A stretch of DNA of 64,000 nt from FACHB-T130 sp042747725. GTDB lineage: Bacteria > Cyanobacteriota > Cyanobacteriia > Cyanobacteriales > FACHB-T130. A model generated the notes under the pieces. The model made no database searches and had not been told where the DNA came from. It saw only the letters and a list, made by a program, of their open reading frames with translations. Where the stretch lies: contig NZ_JBHZGO010000103.1 of assembly GCF_042747725.1 (NCBI RefSeq), forward strand, positions 1 through 64,000, given 5' to 3'. Shown here piece after piece: positions 24,217 through 33,892 of the stretch. How positions within the stretch are numbered: the first letter of the stretch is position 1; every line of letters begins with the position of its first letter. The translations under genes and the position numbers were made by a program.

Positions 24217-26853
24217 ATGTTAAAAATTCGTTTGCTCCAAAAAAGTATTCATTACACCATCTGGCTAGGCTTGCTGACACTGTTTTTGGTGACAACAGTT
24301 TTCCCAGCACTAGCGCAGACTAATCCTAAATTTTCTTATTCCGATTCTCAATTGGTATCTATTGTTAAAAATATTCCGGATTCTGACGATCGTTCAGAAT
24401 CTAAAATTCAGAATGATGCCTTTGTACTAGAACAAGGTAGAAACCTTTATGAAGCAGGACGATTTGATGAAGCGATCGCGTTCTGGCAACAAGCGATTAA
24501 AAACCTTGAGGCGCAGGGAGATCGGCTCCAAGTTGCGATCGCTTTCAGTTATTTGTCGAACGCTTATCAAGAATTGGGACAATGGGAGCAAGCGAAAAGC
24601 GCGATCGCCCAAAGTCTCAATTTATTGCAAACCCAACCCGATACAGCCACTCTTGCCCAAGTTTTGAATACTCAAGGCAGTCTCCAGCTAGCAATGGGAC
24701 AAACTGAAGCGGCTTTAGATACCTGGAAACAAGCTGAAAAAGCTTACGGTTCAGCAGGCGATGACGTTGGAAAATTGGGCAGTTTGATAAACCAAGCTCA
24801 AGCTTTGCAAGCATTGGGACTCTACCGACAAGCTAAAACAAACTTAGAACAATTAAATACCCAGTTGCAAAGTTTGCCAGATTCCTCGCTTAAAGTATCG
24901 GGATTGCGAAGTCTGGGAGTTACCTTGCAAGTAGTGGGAGATTTAACTCAGTCCCAGGAGATTTTAGAACAAAGTTTGTCGCTCGCCCAAAGGCTAAACT
25001 TGCCCTTAGAAACTAATGCCAGTTTATTTAGTTTGGGAAATACTCTTAGAACTTTACAAAAACCGAAAGAAGCGCTGGAAATCTACCAAAAGATAGTAGA
25101 GAATTCTCCCAATTCTTTAGTTATAGAAGCCCAACTGAACCGATTAAGCCTTCTAGTAGAAACTGAACAACCAGCCGCAGCCCAAGCATTATTACCCCAA
25201 ATCCAGTCTCAATTAGAGAGTATATTACCCAGTCGCGCCGCTGTCTACAGTCGAGTCAACTTGGCTAGAACTCTCATAAAATTGGGAGATCGGGAAGAGC
25301 GATCGCAGATGGTCAATTCTCAAGAAATTGCCCAGATATTAGCAAAAGCTGTCGAACAAGCGAGAATGCTTAAAGACTCGCGTGCTGAATCTTACGCGCT
25401 GGGTCAACTCGGATACCTGTACGAACAAACGCAGCAGTGGGAACCAGCCGAGGCTCTGACGAGACAAGCACTAGCGATCGCGCAAGAAATTAATGCTTTT
25501 AGTATTATTGCTCGTTGGCAAGGGCAACTCGGCAAACTTCTCAAACAGCAAGGCGATATTCCGAATGCGATCGCTGCTTACACCAAAGCCGTTAATACCT
25601 TACAATCCCTCCGCAGTGACTTGATAGCCCTTAATCCTGACGTTCAACTTTCCTTCCGCGAAAACGTCGAACCCATTTACCGTGAGTTAGTGGAGTTACT
25701 GTTAGAATCTAATCCCAGTCAAACAAATATCAAACAAGCTCGTGAAGTCATTGAAGCGCTACATTTAGCAGAATTAGATAACTTTTTTCGAGAAGCTTGT
25801 TTAGATGTTAAACCCCAGCAAATTGATCAACTCGATCCTCAAGCAGCAGTCATCTACCCCATTATTTTGTCAAATCGTTTAGAGGTAATCTTATCTTTAC
25901 CCGGAAAACCTCTCAGCCATTACACGACTAAGTTGCTGCAAAATGATATAGAAAAAACGCTGGAGCAGTTATTAGAATCTCTTAATTTATTTTTTTCAAG
26001 TGAAGTTCGTTTGCGCCTGTCTCAACAAGTTTATAGCTGGTTAATCCAACCTGCTGAAACAGAGTTAACCAAAAGTAATATCGCCACTTTAGTATTTGTG
26101 CTAGACGGTTCGTTGCGAAATTTACCAATGGCAGCGCTGTACGATGGCAAACAATATCTCATTGAAAAGTACAATATTGTAGTGGCTCCGGGTTTACAGA
26201 TAGTTGCATCACGAGTGGGAAATGCGCCGTTAAGTCAGTTACTTGCCCAAAAGCGAACCAAAATTTTAGCAGGCGGAATTACCGAAGCTCGCCAAGGTTT
26301 TTCAGCATTGCCAGGAGTAGTATCTGAAGTTAGTCAAATCGCATCCGAAGTTCCGTCTAAAGTATTTCTAAATCAGAATTTCACCGAAACTAACTTACAG
26401 AAACATCTGAATACAAATTCTTTTTCTATTGTTCATTTAGCTACTCACGGTCAGTTTAGTTCTAGCTCAGATTCTACATTTATTCTGACGTGGAATGGCA
26501 GAATAAATGTCAAAGATTTTGAGAACTTATTACGTTCTAGAGAGCCGGGTACTTTTAATCCGATTGAACTATTAGTTCTGAGTGCTTGCCAAACTGCAAC
26601 TGGCGATAAGCGAGCGGTATTAGGATTAGCAGGAGTAGCCGTGCGGTCTGGCGCACGCAGTACTTTAGCAACTCTCTGGTCAGTACAAGATGAATCCACT
26701 GCTAAGCTTATGGGCGAATTTTACCAGCAACTATTACAAGGAGAAAGCAAAGTTAAAGCTCTTCGTCAGGCACAGATAGCTCTGCTCAAACAGCCAAAAT
26801 ATGCTCATCCTTTTTACTGGGCATCATTCATTCTAGTAGGAAGTTGGCTTTGA
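24217..26853 (+). CDS. Exported TPR-CHAT domain protein (caspase-like fold)
   Basis: The 878-residue protein has a signal peptide (about 1-34, ending ALAQ), TPR repeats over about 60-480 and a CHAT domain over about 600-878. CHAT domains are caspase-related peptidases. The predicted His-Cys pair is visible in HLATHGQF (about 741-748) and LSACQTATG (about 788-796), and the domain ends HPFYWASFILVGSW as usual. AAAGG lies 5 bases before ATG. It follows the haemagglutinin-type gene, a pairing common in cyanobacteria, so it may process or help display that protein; this link is inferred. Confidence 0.9.
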   Translation: MLKIRLLQKSIHYTIWLGLLTLFLVTTVFPALAQTNPKFSYSDSQLVSIVKNIPDSDDRSESKIQNDAFVLEQGRNLYEAGRFDEAIAFWQQAIKNLEAQGDRLQVAIAFSYLSNAYQELGQWEQAKSAIAQSLNLLQTQPDTATLAQVLNTQGSLQLAMGQTEAALDTWKQAEKAYGSAGDDVGKLGSLINQAQALQALGLYRQAKTNLEQLNTQLQSLPDSSLKVSGLRSLGVTLQVVGDLTQSQEILEQSLSLAQRLNLPLETNASLFSLGNTLRTLQKPKEALEIYQKIVENSPNSLVIEAQLNRLSLLVETEQPAAAQALLPQIQSQLESILPSRAAVYSRVNLARTLIKLGDREERSQMVNSQEIAQILAKAVEQARMLKDSRAESYALGQLGYLYEQTQQWEPAEALTRQALAIAQEINAFSIIARWQGQLGKLLKQQGDIPNAIAAYTKAVNTLQSLRSDLIALNPDVQLSFRENVEPIYRELVELLLESNPSQTNIKQAREVIEALHLAELDNFFREACLDVKPQQIDQLDPQAAVIYPIILSNRLEVILSLPGKPLSHYTTKLLQNDIEKTLEQLLESLNLFFSSEVRLRLSQQVYSWLIQPAETELTKSNIATLVFVLDGSLRNLPMAALYDGKQYLIEKYNIVVAPGLQIVASRVGNAPLSQLLAQKRTKILAGGITEARQGFSALPGVVSEVSQIASEVPSKVFLNQNFTETNLQKHLNTNSFSIVHLATHGQFSSSSDSTFILTWNGRINVKDFENLLRSREPGTFNPIELLVLSACQTATGDKRAVLGLAGVAVRSGARSTLATLWSVQDESTAKLMGEFYQQLLQGESKVKALRQAQIALLKQPKYAHPFYWASFILVGSWL

Positions 26854-27144
26854 ATAGGCAGAAGTTTTCGGTCTAGTGACTTGGCACTCTGTGGAACTTT
26901 CGCTCCCATAAAGCCAACAGAGAGTTACCCAAATGTCTCAAGAGTTCATATCTGTGTGAAACTACGGAAATTTTGGGTTGTAAATAGCCAAATAGCATAG
27001 AAATTATAAAAGTCCATAAACATGATTACTGTTCTCGGAGGAGCTTTTTACAACAAGTAAGTATTTTCACGGAAGAAATCTACGTCTTATCCAGTAATAA
27101 TTAAGTATAAACTCAGTAAAATCCTTTTTTTAGGATGTAAGAAA

Positions 27145-27918
27145 ATGACACAGCAAAAATATTTTAGCGCTCTAACGCTAGTTGCATTTTTTCTATCACT
27201 AGGACTCATTATTGTTCCTAGCTTTTTAACCAAAGTGAGCGCCCAATCTGAGCCGGTTAACCAATCTCAAACTCTACCCGGTACTTCGATAGTTCGCGTA
27301 ACTTTTGAGCCTCCAGGAAGTGGACAACCAGATGACACGGCAGGAGGTGCATCTCGTGGCGATGAATGTTCTCAAGCGGTAATCGCTATCGGTGGATGTG
27401 TTACTCCGCTGGTGCCAGCAACTACAACCAGGTTAACAATAGCAGAGCATCCAACATTCTTGGTTTATGTACCTCCAACTTCTGCTAAGGAAATATTTTT
27501 TGGATTAATAGACGAAAATAATAATTTTCATTACCAAGCAAAAATCCCGATTTCTAGTCAAGAAGGCATTCTTAGTTTCAAACTCCCGGATAATGCGCCA
27601 CCTCTAGAAATTGACAAGAACTATCGGTGGACTTTTATCATCGTTGGCGAACAAGGACTCAGACCTGGTATCCCAGGCGTACAAGGAGAAATTCGACGAG
27701 TTAGACTCACCTCCGAGCTAATGAGCCAGATCCAGAATCAACCTCTACTAGAGCGTGCTGCTGTGTATGGAAAAAATGGGCTTTGGTACGATACCGTAGC
27801 TAGCTTAGCTGAAGCTAGACGCTTAGAGCCGAGTGAAGCAACCTTGGCTTCAACGTGGCAGGAATTGTTAAACTCGGTTGGGCTACAAGCGATCGCAACC
27901 AAGCCACTTTTAAACTAG
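27145..27918 (+). CDS. DUF928 protein, exported
   Basis: The 257-residue product has a signal peptide (about 1-34, VSAQ) and the DUF928 pattern. A Cys-containing region follows a Gly/Ala-rich segment (GGASRGDECSQAVIAIGGC), then LVP, a beta-rich domain with HPTFLVYVPP, and a C-terminal YGKNGLWYDTVASLAEARRLEPSE helix. Function is unknown. DUF928 genes are often beside CHAT and CHASE2 genes in cyanobacteria, as here. The last codons (KPLLN and stop) form the start of a tandemly duplicated segment. Confidence 0.85.
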   Translation: MTQQKYFSALTLVAFFLSLGLIIVPSFLTKVSAQSEPVNQSQTLPGTSIVRVTFEPPGSGQPDDTAGGASRGDECSQAVIAIGGCVTPLVPATTTRLTIAEHPTFLVYVPPTSAKEIFFGLIDENNNFHYQAKIPISSQEGILSFKLPDNAPPLEIDKNYRWTFIIVGEQGLRPGIPGVQGEIRRVRLTSELMSQIQNQPLLERAAVYGKNGLWYDTVASLAEARRLEPSEATLASTWQELLNSVGLQAIATKPLLN

Positions 27919-28212
27919 GGTAAAGGAATGGAGATGAAAATTGAAAGTTTTGAGGATTTAACCTGAAAGACTATCCAAAACTCCTGAAACATGAATAAAA
28001 ATCGTAGGTTGGGTAGAGTGTAAGCGAAACCCAACAAAGCCACTTTTAAACTAGGGTAACGGGTAAAGGAATGGAGATGAAAATTGAAAGTTTTGAGGAT
28101 TTAAGCTGAAAGACTATCCAAAACTCCTGAAACATGAATAAAAATCGTAGGTTGGATAGAGTGTAAGCGAAACCCAACAAAGCCACTTTTAAACTAGGGT
28201 AACGGGTAAAGG
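27901..28212. repeat. Tandem duplication starting in the last codons of the DUF928 gene
   Basis: Units start at 27901, 28037 and 28180 (the third only 33 bases). Units 1 and 2 differ by a 7-base CGGGTAA insertion and two substitutions. Each begins AAGCCACTTTTAAACTAGGG, copying the end of the DUF928 coding sequence, and ends with a GTAGGTTGG...AAACCCAAC palindromic repeat. The space before the kinase gene is otherwise a purine-rich/pyrimidine-rich hairpin. Confidence 0.9.
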
Positions 28213-28280
28213 GGAAGGGGCAAAGAAGCCTTTCCCCTTTTCCCTTTCCCCCTTCACCTTATTTTTGATACTAAAAATTA

Positions 28281-31200
28281 ATGGTACAAAAACTTAAAAA
28301 GCAAATTTGGCAATGGCGCGGGCTACTGATTACAGTTCCTATTGTGGCTTGCACAGTCATTGCTACAAGTTCTTTAGGCTTACTGCAAATATTTGACTGG
28401 GCTATATTGGATCAATTTTTTCGCTGGCGACCTCCCGAACCAATCGATCCGCGTATTGTAATTATTACTATTGATGAATCAGATATCGGAAAAGTAGGAC
28501 GATGGCCTATTTCTGATGCTGTGTTAGCTGAAGCGATCGCGAAACTAAAAATTCAGCAACCCAGAGCCATTGGCTTGGATATTTACCGAGATTTGCCAGT
28601 CCCCCCCAGTCATCAAGCACTGGTTAAAGTATTTGAATCTACGCCTAACCTAGTGGGTGTCGAAAAAGCGGTAGGAAATCCGGTTGCACCACCCCCAACG
28701 TTGAATCGTCTGAACCAAGTGGGACTCGCCGATTTGGTGTTAGATGCAGATGGCAAAGTACGTCGAGGGTTGCTGTCTGTCAGAACATCCGATGGTAAAA
28801 CCCACCTGAGCTTAGGCGCAAAGCTGGCTTTAATGTATCTGGAAAAAGAAGGGATTGTCCTCAAGAGCGTTGGTGCCAATAAATTGCGATTAGGTAAAGC
28901 TGTATTTGCCCCATTTACGGGAAATGAAGGCGGTTACGTTCGTGCCAATTCTGGTGGCTACCAGATTTTGTTGAACTACCGGGGGATGTTAGAAAATTTC
29001 TCCACCGTATCGCTGACGGATGTTCTAGAGAACCGCATCCCGCCGAATATTTTACGCGATCGCATTGTCTTAATCGGCGCAATCGGCTCTAGCTTCAATG
29101 ACCTTTCCTTCACCCCTTATAGTAGTAGTCTCTTTGCAACTCCCAAACGATTACCGGGCGTAGTCATTCATGCCAATTTAACCAGTCAAATTTTGAGTGC
29201 TGCTTTAGATGGTCGTCCTTTCATCCATGTTTGGTCTGAACCAAAAGAAGCCTTATGGATTTTGGTTTGGTGTTTGATTGGCGGTGGAGTGAGTTGGACG
29301 TTACTTAGCTTCAACCCCTTCAGAAATAATCTTGCTGCCAGATGGATCGTCTATGGGGTTAGCATTTGCCTAATCGGGGGAATTCTCACGGGTGGCAGTT
29401 ACCTAGCTTTTTTAGCAAGCTGGTGGCTACCTGTCGTTTCCCCGCTAATCGCCATGACTGGCTCTGCCATTGCGCTTATCGCTTATCGCAGTCTGGAATA
29501 CCAGCACATAGCCAACTTGGAGCGCAAACAAGCCTTATCCGCGCTGCGGGAAAGTGAAGCGAAGTTTCGCCATCTCGCGGAAAATGTACCGGGTGTCATT
29601 TATCGATACATACTTCATCCAGACGGCAGCCTTGAGTTTACCTACATGAGTTCTGGCGCTCGTGAAATCTATGGATATGAACCAGAAGCGATCGTCCAAA
29701 ATCCTCAAATTGCTTGGGACGCGGTGCATCCCGATGACCTGCCTTTGCTAAATGAAACCATCCTGGTTTCTGCTAGAGACTTGCAGCCTTGGTACTGGGA
29801 AGGTCGCATTACCTCGCCTTCCGGTCACTTGAAATGGGTGCAAGCCACTTCCCGCCCAGAAAAGCAAGCCAACGGCGATATTATTTGGGATGGCTTGCTG
29901 GTTGACATCACCTCGCGCAAGCAAGCAGAACATCTGCTAGCCGACTACAACCGTACTTTAGAAAGCCAAGTACAAGAGCGCACTGCTAAACTAGCCCAAA
30001 CCAATGCCCAGCTAGAGCAGGAGATTGCCGAACGCAAGCAGGTAGAAGCAGCCTTGCATCAGAATGACGAACGAATGCAGGCGCTTTTGAGCGCGATTCC
30101 CGATGCAATGTTCCGGCACCGAATAGACGGCACTTATTTAGACGTAAAAACAGGCGAAGAAGCCTTGCTGATGCCGCCTGAAGCTTTAATTGGCAGAAAC
30201 TTACGGGATTTACCGATGTCCGAACAGGTTAAAAATGACCTGCTGGAGCGTTTTCGGGTAGCAGTTGAAACCGGAGAGCGACAAACCTACGAACACGACT
30301 TGGAAAAACCCGATGGCATTCACAACTACGAGGCACGCATTGTGAAAAGCGGTGCTGATGAAGTGGTTTGTATCGTGCGGGATGTCACAGAACGCAAGCT
30401 TGCAGAAGTTGCCTTACAAGAAAGCGAAGAACGCTATCGTTCAGTCGTGACAACGATGGCAGAGGGCATTGTTTTGCAAGATAGGAGCGGCGTTATCCGC
30501 ACCTGTAACGCTAGTGCTAAACGAATTCTCGGCTTGTCCCGCAAGCAAATAATGGGGCGATCTTCTATCGATCCCATCTGGCAAGCCATTCGTGAAGATG
30601 GTTCGCCCTTTCCAGGGGAGGAGCATCCGGCAATGGTGACGCTACGAACTGGTGAACCTTGCTCTGATGTAGTGATGGGAGTTTACAAGCCAGATGGTAG
30701 CTTAACCTGGATTTCTATTAACGCCCAACCTCTATTTCGGGCTGGCGAATCTCTGCCGTATGCAGTGGTATCTTCATTCGCGAATATTACGGCTCGCAAA
30801 CAGGCAGAACTCGCCTTAAAAGAAAGCGAAGCCCGTTTTCATGGGTTCATGGATAACAGCCCAGCGGCTTCTTGGATCACGGATGAAAATGGGCGAATTG
30901 TTTTCTTCAGCAAAACCTACTCCCAGATGTTCCAAATCCCAGAAGGCTATGTAGTTGGCAAAACTGTAACACAGCTTTATGCTGATGAATTCGCGCAACA
31001 GTATCTGCAAAACATTCGGAAAGTCATCCAAACGAATCAGTCAGTAGAGGCGATCGAACAAGCTCCCAGACAGGACGGCACAATCGGGGATTTTCTGGTG
31101 TACAAGTTTCCGCTGGCGAACCTCTCTGGAGAACGCCTTGTAGGAGGTGTGGCGATTGACATCACCGAGCGCAAACGTGCAGAGCAAGCGCTCAAAGAGA

Positions 31201-33884
31201 GCAACGAACGTTTTCTGCTAGCGGCATCGGCAATTAAAGGATATGTTTACGACTGGGATCTGAAGCAGGATATGGTTCTGCGGACGCAGGGACTCTATGA
31301 AACGAGCGGATACCGTCCCGAAGAAGCTGGACTAACGGGTAAGTGGTGGGTTGAGCGCGTCCATCCGGAGGATTTGCCGCAGGTTTCGCTAACGTTTTCC
31401 GAGGCGATCGCTAGTCAAAATGATTATATGTTTGAATATCGGTTCCGTCACCGAGAAGATCGCTACACTCATGTGTTGGATTATGGGGTGGTTGTGCGAG
31501 ATGCAGACGGACAAGCACTTCGAGTCGTCGGTCATGCCATCGATATTAGCGATCGCAAACGCATAGAAGAAGCTTTACGGGAGAACGAAGCTCGCTTGCG
31601 GGGTCTTGCCGATAACCTTCCCGGCGCGGTTTTCACCTACATTTACTATGCCGAGGGCAGACATTTTCTAGACTACATCAGCGAAGGGTGTGGCGAACTT
31701 TTAGGTATTTCCGCTCAAGAGGCGATGGGGAATTTCTCAGTCCTCCTAGATCGATACTACTCAGAAGACCTCCCTGGTTACAACGCCGCTCTAAAACTCA
31801 GCCTCAACAATTTAACGCCTTTCTATTATGAGTGGCGCTATCTCCACCCAGATGGTAGCACTCGTTGGCTGGCAGCCAGCTCTCGTCCGGAATCCCAAGC
31901 TGCTGGCAGCATAATTTGGCGGGGGGTACTTTTGGATATTAGCGATCGCAAAATTGCTGAAGAAGCTCTCCGACAGCAACAAGAGTTCCTGCGAAAGGTA
32001 ATTGATAATGACCCCAACAGTATTTTTGTGAAAGACTGGGAAGGACGGTTTGTGCTACTTAACAAAGCTGCTGCCAAGCTCTACAACACGACTGTAGAAG
32101 AACTGGTGGGTAAACGGGATGTAGACTTTCATCCATTCTTAGAGGATGTTGAGCATTTCCTCGAAGAAACCCGCTCTATCATTGAAACGGGTCAACCCTT
32201 ATTTGTTCCCGAAGAAAAAGTGACAGGCGCAAGTAACCAGGATAAATGGTTTCAATGGCAAAAAATTCCTCTGCATCCACCTGCAAGCGTTCAAGTCTGC
32301 GTTTTGGGAATCGGAGTCGATATTACCACTCGTAAAATAGTAGAAGCTGAACTTGAACGAGCCAAAGAAGCCGCTGAGGCTGCTAACCGCGCCAAAAGCA
32401 TCTTTCTCGCCAACATGAGTCACGAACTCCGAACCCCCCTCAACGCCATCTTAGGCTTTTCCCACCTCATGAGTCGTGCCCCTAATCTTTCAACAGAACA
32501 GCAAGAAAATCTCAGTATCATTCGTCGCAGTGGAGAACACCTGCTTACACTGATTAACCAAGTCCTCGATCTCTCCAAAATTGAAGCTGGACGCATGACG
32601 CTCAATGAAAATAACTTCGACCTCTACAGCTTGCTAAATGATGTCGAAGCGATGTTTTCTTTGAAAGCTAAAGAAAAGGGCTTAAACCTAAAATTTGACT
32701 GTGCTACCAATGTTCCCCAATACCTCCGCACTGATGAAGTCAAGTTGCGTCAAGTGCTAATTAACCTGCTGGGTAACGCCGTTAAATTTACCGCTTCCGG
32801 AACGGTATTAGTTAAAGTGAAACAGGGGATAACAAATTCCGAATCCCCTTCTATTTCTCCCCTTTCCTCAATTATCTTTGAAGTTTCAGATACGGGAGCC
32901 GGTATTGCTACCGACGAACTCGACAAGGTATTCAAACCTTTCGTGCAAACAGCAGCCGGTCAACAAGTGCAAGAAGGAACTGGCTTAGGATTGACAATTA
33001 GCCGTCAATTTGTCCATTTAATGGGAGGTGAAATGACCCTCATCAGTGGCGGCAAAGCTTTCACCCCCGGAACTCCTATTAGGGAATTTAATGACAACAC
33101 AAGCACGTTATTTCCACAAGGTACAACATTCAAATTTGACATTCAAGCGAGTATTATAACTGCAAGCGAGATTGCAATCCCGCTCCAAAACCGCCGGATC
33201 ATTGCACTCGCTCCCCAGCAACCTCGCTATCAAATGCTTATCGCAGATGATAGCGATTTTAATCGCCAATTGCTGCTCAAACTCCTCCAGCCCCTTGGCT
33301 TTGAATTACACGAAGCTTCTAATGGGAAAGAGGCATTAGACATCTGGGAACGTAGTTCACCTCATTTAGTTTGGATGGATATACGAATGCCGATAATGGA
33401 CGGCTATGAAGCCACTAAACAGATTAGAAAGCTGGAGCATCAGAAACCTTCATTTCAGAAGAGATTACCAAATTCTCGTACCGCGATTATTGCTCTGACC
33501 GCCAGCTCCTTAAATGAAGATAAAGCAGCTGTTATTGAAGCTGGCTGTGATGACTTTATCCGCAAGCCTTTCCGAGAAGAAGATATTTTTAATGCTGTCC
33601 AGAGACATTTAGGTGTCTCCTTTACTTATGAGGAAATTACTGCTGCATCTGAAAAAAAATTACCGGAACCGCTATCCTTAAATACCGCCGATCTTGCTGA
33701 TTTACCTAAGGATTGGTTAGAAAATTTAGCTCAGGCTCTTGTTGAGGGTGATTTAGAAATAATCACTACACTAATTGAGCAAGTGCATCCACAAAATGAA
33801 ATATTGTCAAAAGCTCTAATGGCATTGGCTAATCAATACGAGTTTGAGCAATTATTGACCTTAATTCAATCTGTAAATGGCTGA
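28281..33884 (+). CDS. CHASE2 / seven-PAS hybrid histidine kinase with receiver domain
   Basis: The 1867-residue membrane sensor has a TM helix (about 15-35), an extracytoplasmic CHASE2 domain (about 40-315; RIVIITIDESDIGKVGRWP) and three TM helices (about 325-405). Seven PAS/PAC units start near 420, 596, 712, 845, 970, 1098 and 1230. HisKA follows (phospho-His in FLANMSHELRTPLNAI near 1380), then HATPase (NLLGNAVKFT, DTGAGI near 1540) and REC (phospho-Asp in VWMDIRMP near 1697). A C-terminal helical segment (about 1790-1867) resembles an HPt relic without a clear phospho-His motif. All kinase residues look intact. The cyclase gene starts 8 bases after its stop. Confidence 0.93.
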   Translation: MVQKLKKQIWQWRGLLITVPIVACTVIATSSLGLLQIFDWAILDQFFRWRPPEPIDPRIVIITIDESDIGKVGRWPISDAVLAEAIAKLKIQQPRAIGLDIYRDLPVPPSHQALVKVFESTPNLVGVEKAVGNPVAPPPTLNRLNQVGLADLVLDADGKVRRGLLSVRTSDGKTHLSLGAKLALMYLEKEGIVLKSVGANKLRLGKAVFAPFTGNEGGYVRANSGGYQILLNYRGMLENFSTVSLTDVLENRIPPNILRDRIVLIGAIGSSFNDLSFTPYSSSLFATPKRLPGVVIHANLTSQILSAALDGRPFIHVWSEPKEALWILVWCLIGGGVSWTLLSFNPFRNNLAARWIVYGVSICLIGGILTGGSYLAFLASWWLPVVSPLIAMTGSAIALIAYRSLEYQHIANLERKQALSALRESEAKFRHLAENVPGVIYRYILHPDGSLEFTYMSSGAREIYGYEPEAIVQNPQIAWDAVHPDDLPLLNETILVSARDLQPWYWEGRITSPSGHLKWVQATSRPEKQANGDIIWDGLLVDITSRKQAEHLLADYNRTLESQVQERTAKLAQTNAQLEQEIAERKQVEAALHQNDERMQALLSAIPDAMFRHRIDGTYLDVKTGEEALLMPPEALIGRNLRDLPMSEQVKNDLLERFRVAVETGERQTYEHDLEKPDGIHNYEARIVKSGADEVVCIVRDVTERKLAEVALQESEERYRSVVTTMAEGIVLQDRSGVIRTCNASAKRILGLSRKQIMGRSSIDPIWQAIREDGSPFPGEEHPAMVTLRTGEPCSDVVMGVYKPDGSLTWISINAQPLFRAGESLPYAVVSSFANITARKQAELALKESEARFHGFMDNSPAASWITDENGRIVFFSKTYSQMFQIPEGYVVGKTVTQLYADEFAQQYLQNIRKVIQTNQSVEAIEQAPRQDGTIGDFLVYKFPLANLSGERLVGGVAIDITERKRAEQALKESNERFLLAASAIKGYVYDWDLKQDMVLRTQGLYETSGYRPEEAGLTGKWWVERVHPEDLPQVSLTFSEAIASQNDYMFEYRFRHREDRYTHVLDYGVVVRDADGQALRVVGHAIDISDRKRIEEALRENEARLRGLADNLPGAVFTYIYYAEGRHFLDYISEGCGELLGISAQEAMGNFSVLLDRYYSEDLPGYNAALKLSLNNLTPFYYEWRYLHPDGSTRWLAASSRPESQAAGSIIWRGVLLDISDRKIAEEALRQQQEFLRKVIDNDPNSIFVKDWEGRFVLLNKAAAKLYNTTVEELVGKRDVDFHPFLEDVEHFLEETRSIIETGQPLFVPEEKVTGASNQDKWFQWQKIPLHPPASVQVCVLGIGVDITTRKIVEAELERAKEAAEAANRAKSIFLANMSHELRTPLNAILGFSHLMSRAPNLSTEQQENLSIIRRSGEHLLTLINQVLDLSKIEAGRMTLNENNFDLYSLLNDVEAMFSLKAKEKGLNLKFDCATNVPQYLRTDEVKLRQVLINLLGNAVKFTASGTVLVKVKQGITNSESPSISPLSSIIFEVSDTGAGIATDELDKVFKPFVQTAAGQQVQEGTGLGLTISRQFVHLMGGEMTLISGGKAFTPGTPIREFNDNTSTLFPQGTTFKFDIQASIITASEIAIPLQNRRIIALAPQQPRYQMLIADDSDFNRQLLLKLLQPLGFELHEASNGKEALDIWERSSPHLVWMDIRMPIMDGYEATKQIRKLEHQKPSFQKRLPNSRTAIIALTASSLNEDKAAVIEAGCDDFIRKPFREEDIFNAVQRHLGVSFTYEEITAASEKKLPEPLSLNTADLADLPKDWLENLAQALVEGDLEIITTLIEQVHPQNEILSKALMALANQYEFEQLLTLIQSVNG

Positions 33885-33892
33885 TAATCCCA

